Shown here piece after piece: positions 40,769 through 50,301 of a DNA stretch of 64,000 bases. This stretch comes from an uncultured Sutterella sp. Its GTDB lineage: Bacteria; Pseudomonadota; Gammaproteobacteria; Burkholderiales; Burkholderiaceae_F. Numbering within the stretch: position 1 is the first letter of the stretch; each line of letters starts with the position of its first letter. Where the stretch lies: positions 65,293 through 129,292 of the forward strand of contig CAAECY010000049.1 of NCBI GenBank assembly GCA_900754475.1, read 5' to 3'. The notes beneath the pieces are model-generated. The model was not told the origin of the DNA. It saw nothing but the letters and a program-made list of their open reading frames with translations, and did not search any database. Position numbers and translations under genes: made by a program.

Positions 40769-43270
40769 TCAGGGAAGGTCCGACCCCGGCGTGGTTCCCG
40801 GGTGAACGCGTCCGAGGAACCGCGTGAAGTTCTCGATCGGGGCGGCCGTACGCATCGAGTAGGTTTGCATGTTCGAGAGAACGTTTTTCACGTAGTCGCG
40901 CGTTTCGTAAAAGGGGATCGTCTCGATGAAGACCGCCGCTTCCATGGGTTCGCGCAGCGTACGGCGCCACACGCGGGCGCGGGCGGGGCCCGCGTTGTAG
41001 GCGGCGGTGGCGAGCACGTAACTCGAGTCGAACTCGGCGCGGAGCATGCGCAGGTAGGCGCTCCCGAGGACGAGATTCATCTCGAGCTCCGTGAGGTTCC
41101 CCTGATCGTAATGCGTGATGCCGAGCTTGCGGGCGATCCACTGCGCCGTGAGCGGCATCACCTGCATGAGACCGCGCGCGCCGACCGAGGAGCTGACGCT
41201 AGGAATGAAGCGCGATTCCTGACGGATGAGCCCGTAGACCCAGGCCGAGGGAATTTGCTGCGCCTCGGAAACGCGCTCGATGAGAAGGGCGTGCGGCATC
41301 GGGTAGCGCTGCTCGATCGAGACGACGTCTTTGCCCGAGCGCTCGCTCGTATTGATCATGCGGTGGATGAGGAGTTTCTTCTTGGCGTATTCGGCGAGCG
41401 CGACGTAGTCGGCGCCCTTCAAGCCCCGCATGGCCCAGTTCCACTCGCGGTGCCCCTCCCGATAGAGGTCGAGCCGATAGAAGGTGCGGGCGCGCAGGAG
41501 CCCCGTTTCGCTCTCCCAGCGCTCCGGATTCGCATCGGCGACCTTCGGTTTCGCCTTGTCGAAGGCATAGGGCTTGCCGAGCGCGTCGCAGGCGAGCTTG
41601 CCGTAAAAACTGACGTTCCCGTCGATGCGCTCGAAGAGCTGCCGGGCCTGCGTTTCCTGGCCGCGGGCCCGCAACGCGCGGGCTCGCCAGTAGGTCCAGA
41701 CTTCTTCCTCCTGCATGCTTTTGGGCATGCGCTCGATCAAGCGCGCAAGCGAAAACCAATTGCCCGCACGGAGCGCCGCCCGGGCGTTCCAACCGAGAAC
41801 GGAACGGTAGTTGACGACGAGAAGAGGCCGTTGCGCGAGCGCGTTTCCCGCCTTGGCGTACCAGCCGACCGCTTCGGGGTTGAGGGCGGTCGTGCCCTGG
41901 TAGCCGATGACGGACCAGAGGAGCGAGCGCCAGAAGGCGCCGAGTCGTCGTTCGACGGAGGTCGCGCATTGCGCGGCCAAAGCAGGCTGCGCCCGCGCGA
42001 GGCGCAGCGTTGCGAAAACGCCGAGTCGGGCGGGAAGTCGCCCGATCTCGTCCGCGTGGCGGTTGTACCAGGCGACGGGCTGATCGAGGATGGCGGAAAG
42101 CGTGTCGATCGGCGCGGGCAGTTCGGGGCGCGGCACGTAACTCAAAACGCGTTTGACCTCGTCCCATTCGCCCTTTTGCAAGAGGAGCACGACGCGGTCC
42201 CAGGCCCAGGAACGGTCCCGGCGAACGATCAGGTCGCCGAGCGTCTGATTGGCGGCACGCGTGGCCTGACCGTCCCGATAAAGCGCCTTGGCGCTCTGGA
42301 GCGCCTGCCGGTCGGCGGGCGTTTCAAGGAGACGGTAGTAGGTCCGCCAGGCGGCGACGTCCGGGTCGTCCTTGTTCCAGACCAGTCGGGAAAAGACGCT
42401 CTCGAAGAGCGTGCGGTTGATGCGCGGTCCCGAGAGGCGCAGATAGTCGGCGGCGGCACGCTCGCCCACGTACTCGCCCTGGTGGCGCTCGATGAAATCC
42501 TGAAAGCGCAGGTTGGGCGTCGCGGCGTCGGGCGCGGCCTTGAGTTCGAGTTCGATCGTCCAGAGTTCGAGGTAGCTCTCGAGCGGGTGACCGACAAGGA
42601 GGTCGGCATTTTCGCGCAGGGCCGCGAGATCCCCCGTTTGAAAGGCGGCGCGGGCGGCCATGAAGATGCCGTCGGCCGGTTCGGGAGGCGTCGCAAAGAG
42701 GGCGACCTCCAGCGGATCGACGGGAGGCGGCTCGTTGATGAGTTCGGCGGTTACGCGGCCGGCGGCTTCCGCCGCCTGGCCGGCTGCGGCGCCGGAGGTT
42801 TCCGTTTCGGCCGGGCGGCGCATGTGCGCGAAGGCTTCGTCGACCGCGTTGATCACGTCCTTGGGATCGACCTGTGCGGCGGACTCGAGCAGAATGACTT
42901 CGTCCTCGGTGTCGACCGATTGCAGGCTCTGAAGACGTTCGGGCATCGGCACGGCAATGAGGCCGTGGGGCGGCGGATCGTTCGGCTCGGAGGGTTCGAC
43001 CGTCGATGCGGTGTCGGCATCGGAGACGGCAGCGGCGTCGCCGGGGGCGGACGTGTCGGTCGTATCGGTTGCACCGGTCGCCGGCGGAGCTGCGGACGCA
43101 CTCGTCGCCTCGGCCTTTTCGGGTGCGGCGTCGGTCGACGCGGTACCGACGAGCGTCTTCAATTCCACCCATCCTTCGGGCGTTGCCGCGCCGACCGTGC
43201 TGGTCGTCGAGCAAAGCCCGGCGATAAGCAAAAGTCGGGTCAGCCGACTCGGGAGGGGAAAGTGGTGCAT
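40769..43270 (-). CDS. slt: Soluble lytic murein transglycosylase (Slt70-like)
   Basis: An 833-residue periplasmic enzyme that cleaves peptidoglycan to anhydromuropeptides. After a signal peptide (LTRLLLIAGLCSTTSTVGA) comes an acidic low-complexity segment (about residues 45-115), then a long alpha-superhelical domain, and the C-terminal transglycosylase domain with VYGLIRQESRFIPSVSSSVGARGLMQVMP (catalytic Glu in RQESRF) and NLVLGSAYLRMLRAEF..AAYNAGPARARVW. The protein is longer than E. coli Slt (about 645 residues), mainly by the N-terminal segment. It is divergent from fau with 65 bp between. Confidence 0.92.
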   Translation of the reverse strand: MHHFPLPSRLTRLLLIAGLCSTTSTVGAATPEGWVELKTLVGTASTDAAPEKAEATSASAAPPATGATDTTDTSAPGDAAAVSDADTASTVEPSEPNDPPPHGLIAVPMPERLQSLQSVDTEDEVILLESAAQVDPKDVINAVDEAFAHMRRPAETETSGAAAGQAAEAAGRVTAELINEPPPVDPLEVALFATPPEPADGIFMAARAAFQTGDLAALRENADLLVGHPLESYLELWTIELELKAAPDAATPNLRFQDFIERHQGEYVGERAAADYLRLSGPRINRTLFESVFSRLVWNKDDPDVAAWRTYYRLLETPADRQALQSAKALYRDGQATRAANQTLGDLIVRRDRSWAWDRVVLLLQKGEWDEVKRVLSYVPRPELPAPIDTLSAILDQPVAWYNRHADEIGRLPARLGVFATLRLARAQPALAAQCATSVERRLGAFWRSLLWSVIGYQGTTALNPEAVGWYAKAGNALAQRPLLVVNYRSVLGWNARAALRAGNWFSLARLIERMPKSMQEEEVWTYWRARALRARGQETQARQLFERIDGNVSFYGKLACDALGKPYAFDKAKPKVADANPERWESETGLLRARTFYRLDLYREGHREWNWAMRGLKGADYVALAEYAKKKLLIHRMINTSERSGKDVVSIEQRYPMPHALLIERVSEAQQIPSAWVYGLIRQESRFIPSVSSSVGARGLMQVMPLTAQWIARKLGITHYDQGNLTELEMNLVLGSAYLRMLRAEFDSSYVLATAAYNAGPARARVWRRTLREPMEAAVFIETIPFYETRDYVKNVLSNMQTYSMRTAAPIENFTRFLGRVHPGTTPGSDLP

Positions 43271-43335
43271 GTCGTAAAGACGCCGTGCCGTGGGACAATC
43301 GAGGAAGGTAGCAACAACTATAACGGAGCCTTGCC

Positions 43336-43950
43336 GTGGACGAGCGGACAATCGTAACGAAAAGAGACGTACGAACACGAATGTTGCAAGAGCGCTCGCG
43401 ACTCGCGCGCGACCCCGGTCTTCAGAGGGATTTTCGGACGGCGCTCGAGTCGCTTCTGACCCGTTTGCCGCGCGGCCTGTGTGCGGGAGGTTACGTTCCT
43501 TTTCGCGGGGAACCCGACATTACGGAGAGCCTCCTTGCTCGGGATCATTTTATGATCCTCGCGCTCCCTTACTCCTTTGCTGAGGGCCGCATGGTCTATC
43601 TGCGCCGGGGGACGGGGGACCTGGAAAAGGACGCGCTCGGCGTACCCGCGCCGAAGCTTGAGGGCGGCTCGGAAGTCGTTCCCGACGTGCTCTTCGTGCC
43701 GTGCGTGGCGTACTCGACGCTCGGCCACCGATTGGGGTACGGGAAGGGGTGTTTCGATCGGTACCTGGCCGCGTGCGAGCCGCGCCCCGTGACGATCGGC
43801 GTTGCGTATTCGGCTCTGCGTGCGGAAACGACGCTCTTCGAGGCGCACGACGAGCGCCTCGACGCGCTTTTGACCGAAAAGGGGGTAGTCGACGTGTCGG
43901 GGCGTCTTGCAGAGCTTTGCGCCCCGACGGGCGCAAAAAAGCCGCGGTAA
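43336..43950 (+). CDS. fau: 5-formyltetrahydrofolate cyclo-ligase
   Basis: This 204-residue ATP-dependent enzyme converts 5-formyl-THF to 5,10-methenyl-THF. The start is GTG (MDERTIVTKRDVRTRML). The conserved substrate and ATP sites include LPRGLCAGGYVPFRGEPD, VPCVAYSTLGHRLGYGKGCFDRYLA (the family signature). Often called ygfA. No 6S RNA gene is seen in the short upstream gap. Confidence 0.92.
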   Translation: MDERTIVTKRDVRTRMLQERSRLARDPGLQRDFRTALESLLTRLPRGLCAGGYVPFRGEPDITESLLARDHFMILALPYSFAEGRMVYLRRGTGDLEKDALGVPAPKLEGGSEVVPDVLFVPCVAYSTLGHRLGYGKGCFDRYLAACEPRPVTIGVAYSALRAETTLFEAHDERLDALLTEKGVVDVSGRLAELCAPTGAKKPR

Positions 43951-44047
43951 GGTTGCCGCGGCTCGGTGCGAAGGGAAAGCGCCTCTTTCGAAGCGCTTTC
44001 CCTCGGGGCCATGCGTCCTTCGCCGACGAGCGGAGGACGCGTCCCGA

Positions 44048-45448
44048 TCAATAGCGGTAGTTGTCGCTCTTGTAGGGGCCTTCCTTCGGCACGCCGATGT
44101 AGGCGGCCTGTTCGTCCGTCAGCTCGGAGAGCTGGGCGTTGAAGTTCGTGAGCTGCAGACGCGCGACCTTTTCGTCGAGCTTCTTCGGCAGAACGTAGAC
44201 GCCGACCGGGTAGGCGTCCGTACGGCAGAAGAGTTCGATCTGAGCGAGCGTCTGGTTGGCGAACGACGAGCTCATCACGTAGGAGGGATGGCCCGTGGCG
44301 CAGCCGAGGTTGACGAGGCGGCCTTCGGCGAGAAGGATGATGCGGTTGCCCGAGGGCAGTTCGATGTGGTCGACCTGGGGCTTGATGTTTTCCCAACGGT
44401 ACTGACGCATCGAGGCGACGTCGATTTCGCTGTCGAAGTGACCGATGTTGCAAACGATCGCTTCGTTCTTCATGGCGACCATGTGGTCGTGCGTGATGAC
44501 GTGCAGGTTGCCCGTCGCCGTCACGAAGATGTCGGCCTTGTCCTTCGCGTAGTCCATCGTGACGACGCGGTAGCCTTCCATGGCGGCCTGCAGAGCGCAG
44601 ATCGGGTCGATTTCGACCACCCAGACCTGAGCGGCGAGGCCGCGCAGGGCCTGAGCGCACCCCTTGCCCACGTCGCCGTAACCGACGACGACGGCCACCT
44701 TGCCCGCGATCATGACGTCGGTGGCGCGCTTGATGCCGTCGACGAGCGATTCGCGGCAGCCGTAGAGGTTGTCGAACTTCGACTTCGTGACGGAGTCGTT
44801 GACGTTGATGGCCGGAACCTTGAGTTCGCCCTTGGCGTGCATCTGATAGAGACGGTGCACGCCGGTCGTGGTTTCTTCCGTGATCCCCTTGATGTGGGCG
44901 AGACGCTTGGAGTACCAGTTCGGGTCGACGGCGAGGTGACGTTCGATGGCGGCAAAGAGCGCGGTTTCCTCTTCGTTGCTCGGGGAGGCGATGAGGGAGC
45001 GGTCGGTTTCGGCGCGGGCGCCGAGGTGCAGCAGAAGCGTGGCGTCGCCGCCGTCGTCGAGGATCATGTTCGAGAAGCCGTTGTCGGGCCACTCGAAGAT
45101 GCGGTGCGTGAATTCCCAGTATTCCTCGATCGATTCGCCCTTCTTCGCAAAGACCGGAACGCCGTCTTCGACGATGGCCGCCGCCGCGTGATCCTGCGTC
45201 GAGAAGATGTTGCAGCTCGCCCAACGAACCTCGGCGCCGAGGGCCGTGAGGGTTTCGATGAGGACGGCGGTCTGAATCGTCATGTGCAGGGACCCGGAAA
45301 TACGGGCGCCCTTGAGGGGCTGGGCTTCGGCAAATTCCTTGCGGATCGCCATGAGGCCGGGCATTTCGACTTCAGCGATCTGGATTTCCTTGCGGCCCCA
45401 GGGGGCAAGACCAAGGTCGGTAATGACGTAATCGTGTTGGGCGGTCAT
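44048..45448 (-). CDS. ahcY: S-adenosylhomocysteine hydrolase
   Basis: A 466-residue NAD-dependent enzyme that splits SAH to adenosine and homocysteine. Motifs: [21 protein letters not shown] near the N-terminus, [13 protein letters not shown], the NAD-binding [18 protein letters not shown], and the C-terminal YKSDNYRY. The ATG at 45448 has GGAGAG six bases upstream. A SAH riboswitch lies in the leader, so expression should rise when SAH accumulates. It is part of the methyl-cycle neighbourhood with metK, now separated by trpS and an IS element. Confidence 0.96.
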   Translation of the reverse strand: MTAQHDYVITDLGLAPWGRKEIQIAEVEMPGLMAIRKEFAEAQPLKGARISGSLHMTIQTAVLIETLTALGAEVRWASCNIFSTQDHAAAAIVEDGVPVFAKKGESIEEYWEFTHRIFEWPDNGFSNMILDDGGDATLLLHLGARAETDRSLIASPSNEEETALFAAIERHLAVDPNWYSKRLAHIKGITEETTTGVHRLYQMHAKGELKVPAINVNDSVTKSKFDNLYGCRESLVDGIKRATDVMIAGKVAVVVGYGDVGKGCAQALRGLAAQVWVVEIDPICALQAAMEGYRVVTMDYAKDKADIFVTATGNLHVITHDHMVAMKNEAIVCNIGHFDSEIDVASMRQYRWENIKPQVDHIELPSGNRIILLAEGRLVNLGCATGHPSYVMSSSFANQTLAQIELFCRTDAYPVGVYVLPKKLDEKVARLQLTNFNAQLSELTDEQAAYIGVPKEGPYKSDNYRY

Positions 45449-45473
45449 CGCGCTCTCCAAACAAAAAAACGTT

Positions 45474-45552
45474 AAGCGCCGTTACTGTCGAACCCGACCG
45501 TCCGAGCCTGGCGAAACATCGTGCTTTCGTCGCAGCGCTTCTCGGGGCGGCG
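45474..45552 (-). ncRNA. S-adenosylhomocysteine (SAH) riboswitch
   Basis: The minus-strand leader of ahcY contains the conserved SAH riboswitch blocks in order: CCGAGAAGCGCTGCGAC, then GCCAGGCTCGG, then AACGGCGCTT. CCGAG pairs with CTCGG and AGCGC with GCGCT to make the characteristic pseudoknot-like fold. It sits 26-100 nt in front of the ahcY ATG. SAH binding is known to switch such genes on. Confidence 0.9.
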
Positions 45553-45605
45553 GGAATACGAAGCGGACGCCGATCGGTAAATCGACGTCCGCCGGAAAGG
45601 CCGTC

Positions 45606-45611
45606 ATTATA
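45606..45611 (-). promoter_or_regulatory. -10 element of the ahcY promoter
   Basis: A perfect TATAAT on the minus strand about 55 bp before the riboswitch. No convincing -35 is seen at 16-18 bp. It lies just beyond the trpS stop. Confidence 0.6.
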
Positions 45612-45635
45612 ACGGCCCAAATCCTTGATTTTCGG

Positions 45636-46934
45636 TTATTCCTCCGTGCGCAGGCTCGCAAGCGCCGCCGTCACTTCGTCGGCGCTCACGCCGTCGAGCA
45701 GGTGAATCGGAGCGTCGGCCGGAAGTTCGGCCTCGCGCTTGAGGCGACCGACCCACGTGCCCGCGTCGCGCCCCGAAGCGAAGGCGTCCGAGACGAAGAG
45801 GTCGCGCCCGTTCATCGAGAGCTTGAAGTAGAAGTTGCCGTCCTTTTCGCGGTACTGCTTGAAGAGCGCCTTGGCGGCCTTCGCGCTCTTTGCTTGAGCG
45901 GCGGGCGCGTCGGCCTGCGTGAAGCTCTTGAGCCCGACGGCCTGCATGAGTTCGGCAAGGAACGGCGTCGCGATCGCGCGGGCCTTGCGGGCGCCTTCCT
46001 GAAGGATCTTTTCGATCTCTTCGGGGCGGGCCATGAGCTCTTCGTAGCGGGCGCGCATCGGGCCGATTTCGGCGTCGATCTTGTCGGCGAGGCGCTTCTT
46101 GGCTTCGCCCCAACCGAGACCCGCGCGCAGTTCGGCACGGAACGCTTCGGACTCTTCCTTCGTGGCGAACGCGTCGTAAATCACCGTGAGCGACGTGCTG
46201 TCGGGGTCCTTCGGTTCGCCGGGCAGACGGCTGTCCGTCACGATGCGCGAGATCGCTTCGTCGAGCGCCTTGCGGCCGCCTTCGAAGAGCGGAATCACGT
46301 TGTTGTAGGACTTGCTCATCTTGCGCCCGTCGAGCCCCGGAAGAACTTCGATCTCCGAGCCGCCCGTAGCCACGGGCATCGAGAAGAAGGGCTTTTCGGC
46401 AGTGGCGTAGAGGAAATTGAATCGGGTGGCGACGTCGCGCGCCATTTCCAGATGCTGGAGCTGGTCGTGCCCGACGGGAACTTCGTCGGCGTTGAACATG
46501 AGAATGTCGGCCGCCATCAGAATGGGGTAGCAGAAAAGCCCCATCGAGACGTCCGCATCGGGATCGCGTCCCGCGGCCACCGCCTGGTCGACGGCCGCCT
46601 TGTAGGCGTGCGCGCGGTTCATCTGGCCTTTGCCCGTCGAGCAGGTGAGGAGCCAATTGAGCGTGGGGATTTCCGGAATGTCGCTCTGGCGGTAGAAGAC
46701 GACGCGCTCGGGATCGAGCCCGGCGGCAAGCCACGTGGCCGCAATTTGCAGACGGCTGCGTGCGATGCGGGCCGGATCCTGGCACTTGATGAGCGCGTGG
46801 AGGTCGGCCATGAAGAAGAAGCTCTCCGTGTCGGGGTTGCGGCTGTCGCGGATGGCCGGACGGATGGCGCCGACGTAGTTGCCGATGTGAAGAGTGCCGG
46901 TCGTATTGATGCCGGTGAGAACGCGCTTTTTCAT
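45636..46934 (-). CDS. trpS: Tryptophanyl-tRNA synthetase
   Basis: A 432-residue class I tRNA synthetase. HIGH-type motif GTLHIGNYVGAIRP at residues about 13-26 and KMSKS motif GRKMSKSYNN. The protein is longer than the common ~330-residue form and has a C-terminal extension of about 80 residues, a variant frequent in Burkholderiales. The ATG at 46934 begins MKKRVLTGINTTG. An IS element is inserted 95 bp upstream of its start. Confidence 0.95.
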   Translation of the reverse strand: MKKRVLTGINTTGTLHIGNYVGAIRPAIRDSRNPDTESFFFMADLHALIKCQDPARIARSRLQIAATWLAAGLDPERVVFYRQSDIPEIPTLNWLLTCSTGKGQMNRAHAYKAAVDQAVAAGRDPDADVSMGLFCYPILMAADILMFNADEVPVGHDQLQHLEMARDVATRFNFLYATAEKPFFSMPVATGGSEIEVLPGLDGRKMSKSYNNVIPLFEGGRKALDEAISRIVTDSRLPGEPKDPDSTSLTVIYDAFATKEESEAFRAELRAGLGWGEAKKRLADKIDAEIGPMRARYEELMARPEEIEKILQEGARKARAIATPFLAELMQAVGLKSFTQADAPAAQAKSAKAAKALFKQYREKDGNFYFKLSMNGRDLFVSDAFASGRDAGTWVGRLKREAELPADAPIHLLDGVSADEVTAALASLRTEE

Positions 46935-47018
46935 GTAAAACCTTTTTGGGTGGGGCCGAAGGGCCGCGTGTCGTTCGGACGTAAGAATGAAATGATATAC
47001 CCCGAGCTCTCTTCGGTC

Positions 47019-47028
47019 GGAGCGGGAT
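47019..47028. repeat. Target-site duplication, left
   Basis: GGAGCGGGAT immediately before the left IS end; repeated exactly at 48667-48676. Confidence 0.9.
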
Positions 47029-47126
47029 CAGGGCGGAGAGATTTGACAAGCATTTTAATCTGTGCATGCCGCCCGTCGGGATGCCTCAAATTACTTAAAA
47101 AACAAGCATGAACTCGTGGAATCAGG

Positions 47127-47155
47127 TTGATATTTTACGGGTTTTATTGTACAAT
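47127..47155 (+). promoter_or_regulatory. Promoter of the IS transposase
   Basis: TTGATA (47127-47132), a 17-bp spacer and TACAAT (47150-47155), each one mismatch from consensus. Transcription would begin near 47162, after an ATG at 47158, which supports the ATG at 47185 as the transposase start. Confidence 0.75.
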
Positions 47156-47184
47156 AGATGCTATACCGCATATGGACTCTCCCA

Positions 47185-48639
47185 ATGAAGATCGACCGAA
47201 TCCGCTTCCCAAACATTCCCCTGAACCTCCCCGAAGGAGCCGCCCTCAATGAGTACCGCGCTCGCGGCGTGTTCTATGTCTACACGGAAAAGACGACCAA
47301 CGGAGAGCGAAAACGCCTCAACATCGGCAAGATCGACAAGGACGGGAACTTCTCGTACCTTCCGGGCTACCTGCGAGATCAGGAAAATCGTCGTCTCCAT
47401 GCGGAAGTTCAGCAACTTCTTCGGGAAAGCGAGAAATTCCGTGATTCCGGCGATGCCGTAGCAAAGACGGTTGACGATGCCGCCCTTGAAAGCGGCATGG
47501 ATGCCCGAGCGAACAATGCTTCGCTGTCGATGAACAACGTCCTCACGTGTAGCCTGGTGGCCGTGCTCGGCGGCGCCAACGACTGCCAGGCCATCTGCGA
47601 CTACATCGGCACGCACCGTGCGACGCTCGACGCCATTTTTGGAAAAAACTTCGCGCCGGCCACCTTGTCGCGTGAAAGCCTCCGCCGTTTGCTGTTCATG
47701 GTCGAACCCAGAGCCTTCGAGGCATTCGCAAGCGCCTTGACGGAGCCGCTCCTCATGCAGAGCTCCGGCAAGAATGTTCGCGTCGTTTCCGCGGACGGCC
47801 ATGCCTGCCGTGCAGCGGGGAAACATCGAGATCGAACCTACTACCTCATGGACGTATGGGATTCCGAAATGCAGGCCCTCATCGGCCAGCAAAGCATCAG
47901 CGAAAAGACCAATGAAATCACCGTGTTGCCTGAAATTCTGGTCGCGCTCAATCTGCAAGGTGCCGTGCTTACCGCCGACGCCCTCAACACCCAAGTTGCC
48001 GCCATCGAGGTGATTCAGAGTATCGGAGCGGACTATTGCCTGGCCGTCAAGCAGAACCACAAAGAGCTCAGCGACGAGTTACTCGCGCTCTTCAATGGCG
48101 TGGGCATCGACAAATCGCACATCAAAACCGAGTCGACGGACGCCGAGCTCGGACATGGGCGGATCGAACAGCGCATCACGTCCGTGATCCCCGGCCGCTA
48201 CCTGAGCCGCGAATTGCGCGACAAATGGCCGGGTCTCGGCGAAGGCGTCGTCGTGAAGGCCGTTACAACGAGCGTCGAGAAAAAGAACGGCGTCTGTAGA
48301 GCACCCTTGGAGCGGTATTTCATTTGCTCGTTGCCGCCCGAGACCGGAACGCCCCGCCGAATGGGCGAGATTGTCCGTAAACATTTGCGGGTCGAGAACA
48401 ATCTCCATTACGTCCTGGACGTCCAGTTTGACCAGGACCGCATGAACGCCACGAACGCGACCTTCATGGCAAACATGAACCGCATGAAAACGCTCGTCCT
48501 CGGGTTACTGTACCGGGAACGGGCCGTTGAGAAAGCTGCTGGGGAGGCGGTTTCCCTGAAAACCATACGTCAACGGTGTTGCAACCCCACGTACGCAGTG
48601 GAGCTGCTCCTCCGACACTTGGTTACTCAGGGAAAATGA
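47185..48639 (+). CDS. ISAs1-family transposase
   Basis: A 484-residue DDE transposase. The catalytic acids are likely Asp in VVSADGHACR, Asp in GAVLTADALNTQ and Glu in LRVENNLHYVLDVQFDQD, all in the ISAs1 order. QQSISEKTNEITVLPEIL and SIGADYCLAVKQNHKELSDELL are family patterns. The N-terminal ~70 residues (RARGVFYVYTEKTTNGERKR) are not typical of short ISAs1 proteins. The start at 47185 is chosen because the promoter's expected transcription start lies after the upstream ATG. The frame is intact. Confidence 0.9.
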   Translation: MKIDRIRFPNIPLNLPEGAALNEYRARGVFYVYTEKTTNGERKRLNIGKIDKDGNFSYLPGYLRDQENRRLHAEVQQLLRESEKFRDSGDAVAKTVDDAALESGMDARANNASLSMNNVLTCSLVAVLGGANDCQAICDYIGTHRATLDAIFGKNFAPATLSRESLRRLLFMVEPRAFEAFASALTEPLLMQSSGKNVRVVSADGHACRAAGKHRDRTYYLMDVWDSEMQALIGQQSISEKTNEITVLPEILVALNLQGAVLTADALNTQVAAIEVIQSIGADYCLAVKQNHKELSDELLALFNGVGIDKSHIKTESTDAELGHGRIEQRITSVIPGRYLSRELRDKWPGLGEGVVVKAVTTSVEKKNGVCRAPLERYFICSLPPETGTPRRMGEIVRKHLRVENNLHYVLDVQFDQDRMNATNATFMANMNRMKTLVLGLLYRERAVEKAAGEAVSLKTIRQRCCNPTYAVELLLRHLVTQGK

Positions 48640-48666
48640 GGGTGTTTCTCAAATGTCTCCGCCCTG

Positions 48667-48676
48667 GGAGCGGGAT
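48667..48676. repeat. Target-site duplication, right
   Basis: GGAGCGGGAT immediately after the right IS end; identical to 47019-47028. Confidence 0.9.
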
Positions 48677-48768
48677 GCCGGGAGGCGCGCGGAGGCGCCC
48701 ATGAAAAAGGCCGCGCCTCAACGTCGGTCGAGGGCGGCCCGATGGAATTACCGGTGCTTCAGGTCGGT

Positions 48769-49947
48769 TCAGAGACCGGCGGCGGCACGCAGAATTTCGG
48801 CCTTGTCGGTCTTTTCCCAGGTGAATTCGGGTTCTTCACGGCCGAAGTGACCGTAAGCGGCCGTCTTCGAGAAGATGGGACGACGCAGGTCGAGCATCTT
48901 GATGATGCCGCGCGGGCGAAGGTCGAAGTTGGCGCGAACGAGCTCGGCGATCTGGGCGTCGGGAATGACACCGGTGCCGTTCGTGAAGACGGTGATGTTC
49001 ATCGGTTCGGCCACGCCGATGGCGTAGGCGACCTGAACCTGGCACTGACGGGCAAGGCCCGCGGCCACGATGTTCTTGGCCACGTAGCGGCAGGCGTAGG
49101 CGGCGGAACGGTCGACCTTCGTCGCGTCCTTGCCGGAGAAGGCGCCGCCGCCGTGGGGGCAGTAGCCGCCGTAGGTGTCGACGATGATCTTGCGACCCGT
49201 CAGACCGCAGTCGCCCTGCGGACCGCCCACGACGAAGCGGCCGGTCGGGTTGATGAGGAAGCGCGTGCCTTCGAGCCATTCGGCGGGGATCACGGGCTTG
49301 ATGATCTCTTCGACGATGCCTTCGATGAATTCGGGCTTCATCACCTTGCCGTCCGACATTTCGGGGGCGTGCTGCGAGGAGATGACGATCGTGTCGCAAC
49401 CGACGGGACGGCCGTCGCGGTAGCGCAGCGTCACCTGGCTCTTGGCGTCGGGACGCAGATAGGAAAGCGTGCCGTTGCGGCGCACGATGCTCTGGCGTTC
49501 CATGAGGCGGTGCGCGTAGTAGATCGGCGCGGGCATGAGCGTCGGCGTTTCGTCGCAGGCGTAGCCGAACATGAGACCCTGGTCGCCGGCGCCGAGGTTG
49601 AGCTCGTCGTCCATGGCGTGGTCGACCCCCTGCGCGATGTCGTTCGACTGCTTGTCGTAGCCGACGAGCACGGAGCAACCCTTGTGGTCGATGCCGTATT
49701 CGGTGTTGTCGTAACCGATGCGCTTCAGAACGTTGCGGGCGAGATCGATGTAGTCGACGACGGCGTTCGTGGTGATTTCACCGGCCATGACGACAAGGCC
49801 CGTCGTGCAGAGGGTTTCGGCCGCAACGCGGCTCATGGGGTCCTGCGCGAGGCAGGCGTCGAGGACGGCGTCGGAGATCTGGTCGGCAACCTTGTCGGGA
49901 TGCCCTTCGCTGACGGATTCGGAAGTGAAAAGATATTCGCTGGCCAT
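48769..49947 (-). CDS. metK: S-adenosylmethionine synthetase
   Basis: A 392-residue enzyme making SAM from methionine and ATP. Signatures: [21 protein letters not shown] at the N-terminus, [16 protein letters not shown] and [20 protein letters not shown]. The length is normal. The leader (about 50 bp with TTGGAGAGCG before the ATG) shows no SAM riboswitch that I recognise. Divergent from the first LpxL-family gene. Confidence 0.96.
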   Translation of the reverse strand: MASEYLFTSESVSEGHPDKVADQISDAVLDACLAQDPMSRVAAETLCTTGLVVMAGEITTNAVVDYIDLARNVLKRIGYDNTEYGIDHKGCSVLVGYDKQSNDIAQGVDHAMDDELNLGAGDQGLMFGYACDETPTLMPAPIYYAHRLMERQSIVRRNGTLSYLRPDAKSQVTLRYRDGRPVGCDTIVISSQHAPEMSDGKVMKPEFIEGIVEEIIKPVIPAEWLEGTRFLINPTGRFVVGGPQGDCGLTGRKIIVDTYGGYCPHGGGAFSGKDATKVDRSAAYACRYVAKNIVAAGLARQCQVQVAYAIGVAEPMNITVFTNGTGVIPDAQIAELVRANFDLRPRGIIKMLDLRRPIFSKTAAYGHFGREEPEFTWEKTDKAEILRAAAGL

Positions 49948-50301
49948 ATGCCACGCTCTCCAAAAAGGAAGTTATGGAAGGCAGCGCCTAACGCCATGGC
50001 AAACGGTCACGTGCGATCAGACGCTTTAGCGGAATTTGTGTTCGCCCCGCAAGTTGTCTTGTTAACTCGGCGATTGACGGATATTACCGCTTCGCGCTTC
50101 GTCGTGCCACTCGGAAACGCCCCGGATTTTGCGCGGGGCGTCGGACCGGGCGCCTTCATCGCTCTGGTAAACCTGCGTTCGTTTCGGGGAAAGATGCGAG
50201 TTGACGCGTAGACGCCGACGTACGACGCGGTTTCTCGTACGAAGAGCGCTGGGGTAAAATCATCCGTTTGAACCATTTCATCATCTCGAGAGGTTAGACG
50301 G
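49948..50301. other. 354-bp divergent region between metK and the lipid A acyltransferase gene
   Basis: It contains a hairpin (ACGCCCCG/CGGGGCGT, 50117-50141, 9-nt loop) whose role is unclear, and a TAAAAT at 50255-50260 that may be the -10 for the acyltransferase operon. No known riboswitch or gene is recognised. Confidence 0.45.

Larger units (their letters stand above)
47029..48666 (+). mobile_element. Complete ISAs1-family insertion sequence
   Basis: A 1638-bp element with terminal inverted repeats: left CAGGGCGGAGAGATTTGACA.. (47029-47049) and right CAGGGCGGAGACATTTGAGA.. read on the other strand (48646-48666), 19 of 21 matching. It is flanked by a perfect 10-bp target duplication GGAGCGGGAT (47019-47028 and 48667-48676). 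One transposase gene fills the inside. All marks of a recent, intact insertion are present. It lies between trpS and metK. Confidence 0.93.

Noticed and set aside
43271..43335. 6S RNA gene upstream of fau, its usual position in many Proteobacteria
   Set aside because: The gap is only 65 bp and divergent, too short for the ~180-nt RNA.
49948..50040. SAM riboswitch in front of metK
   Set aside because: I could not match the leader to the conserved cores of the SAM-I, SAM-II or SAM/SAH classes.
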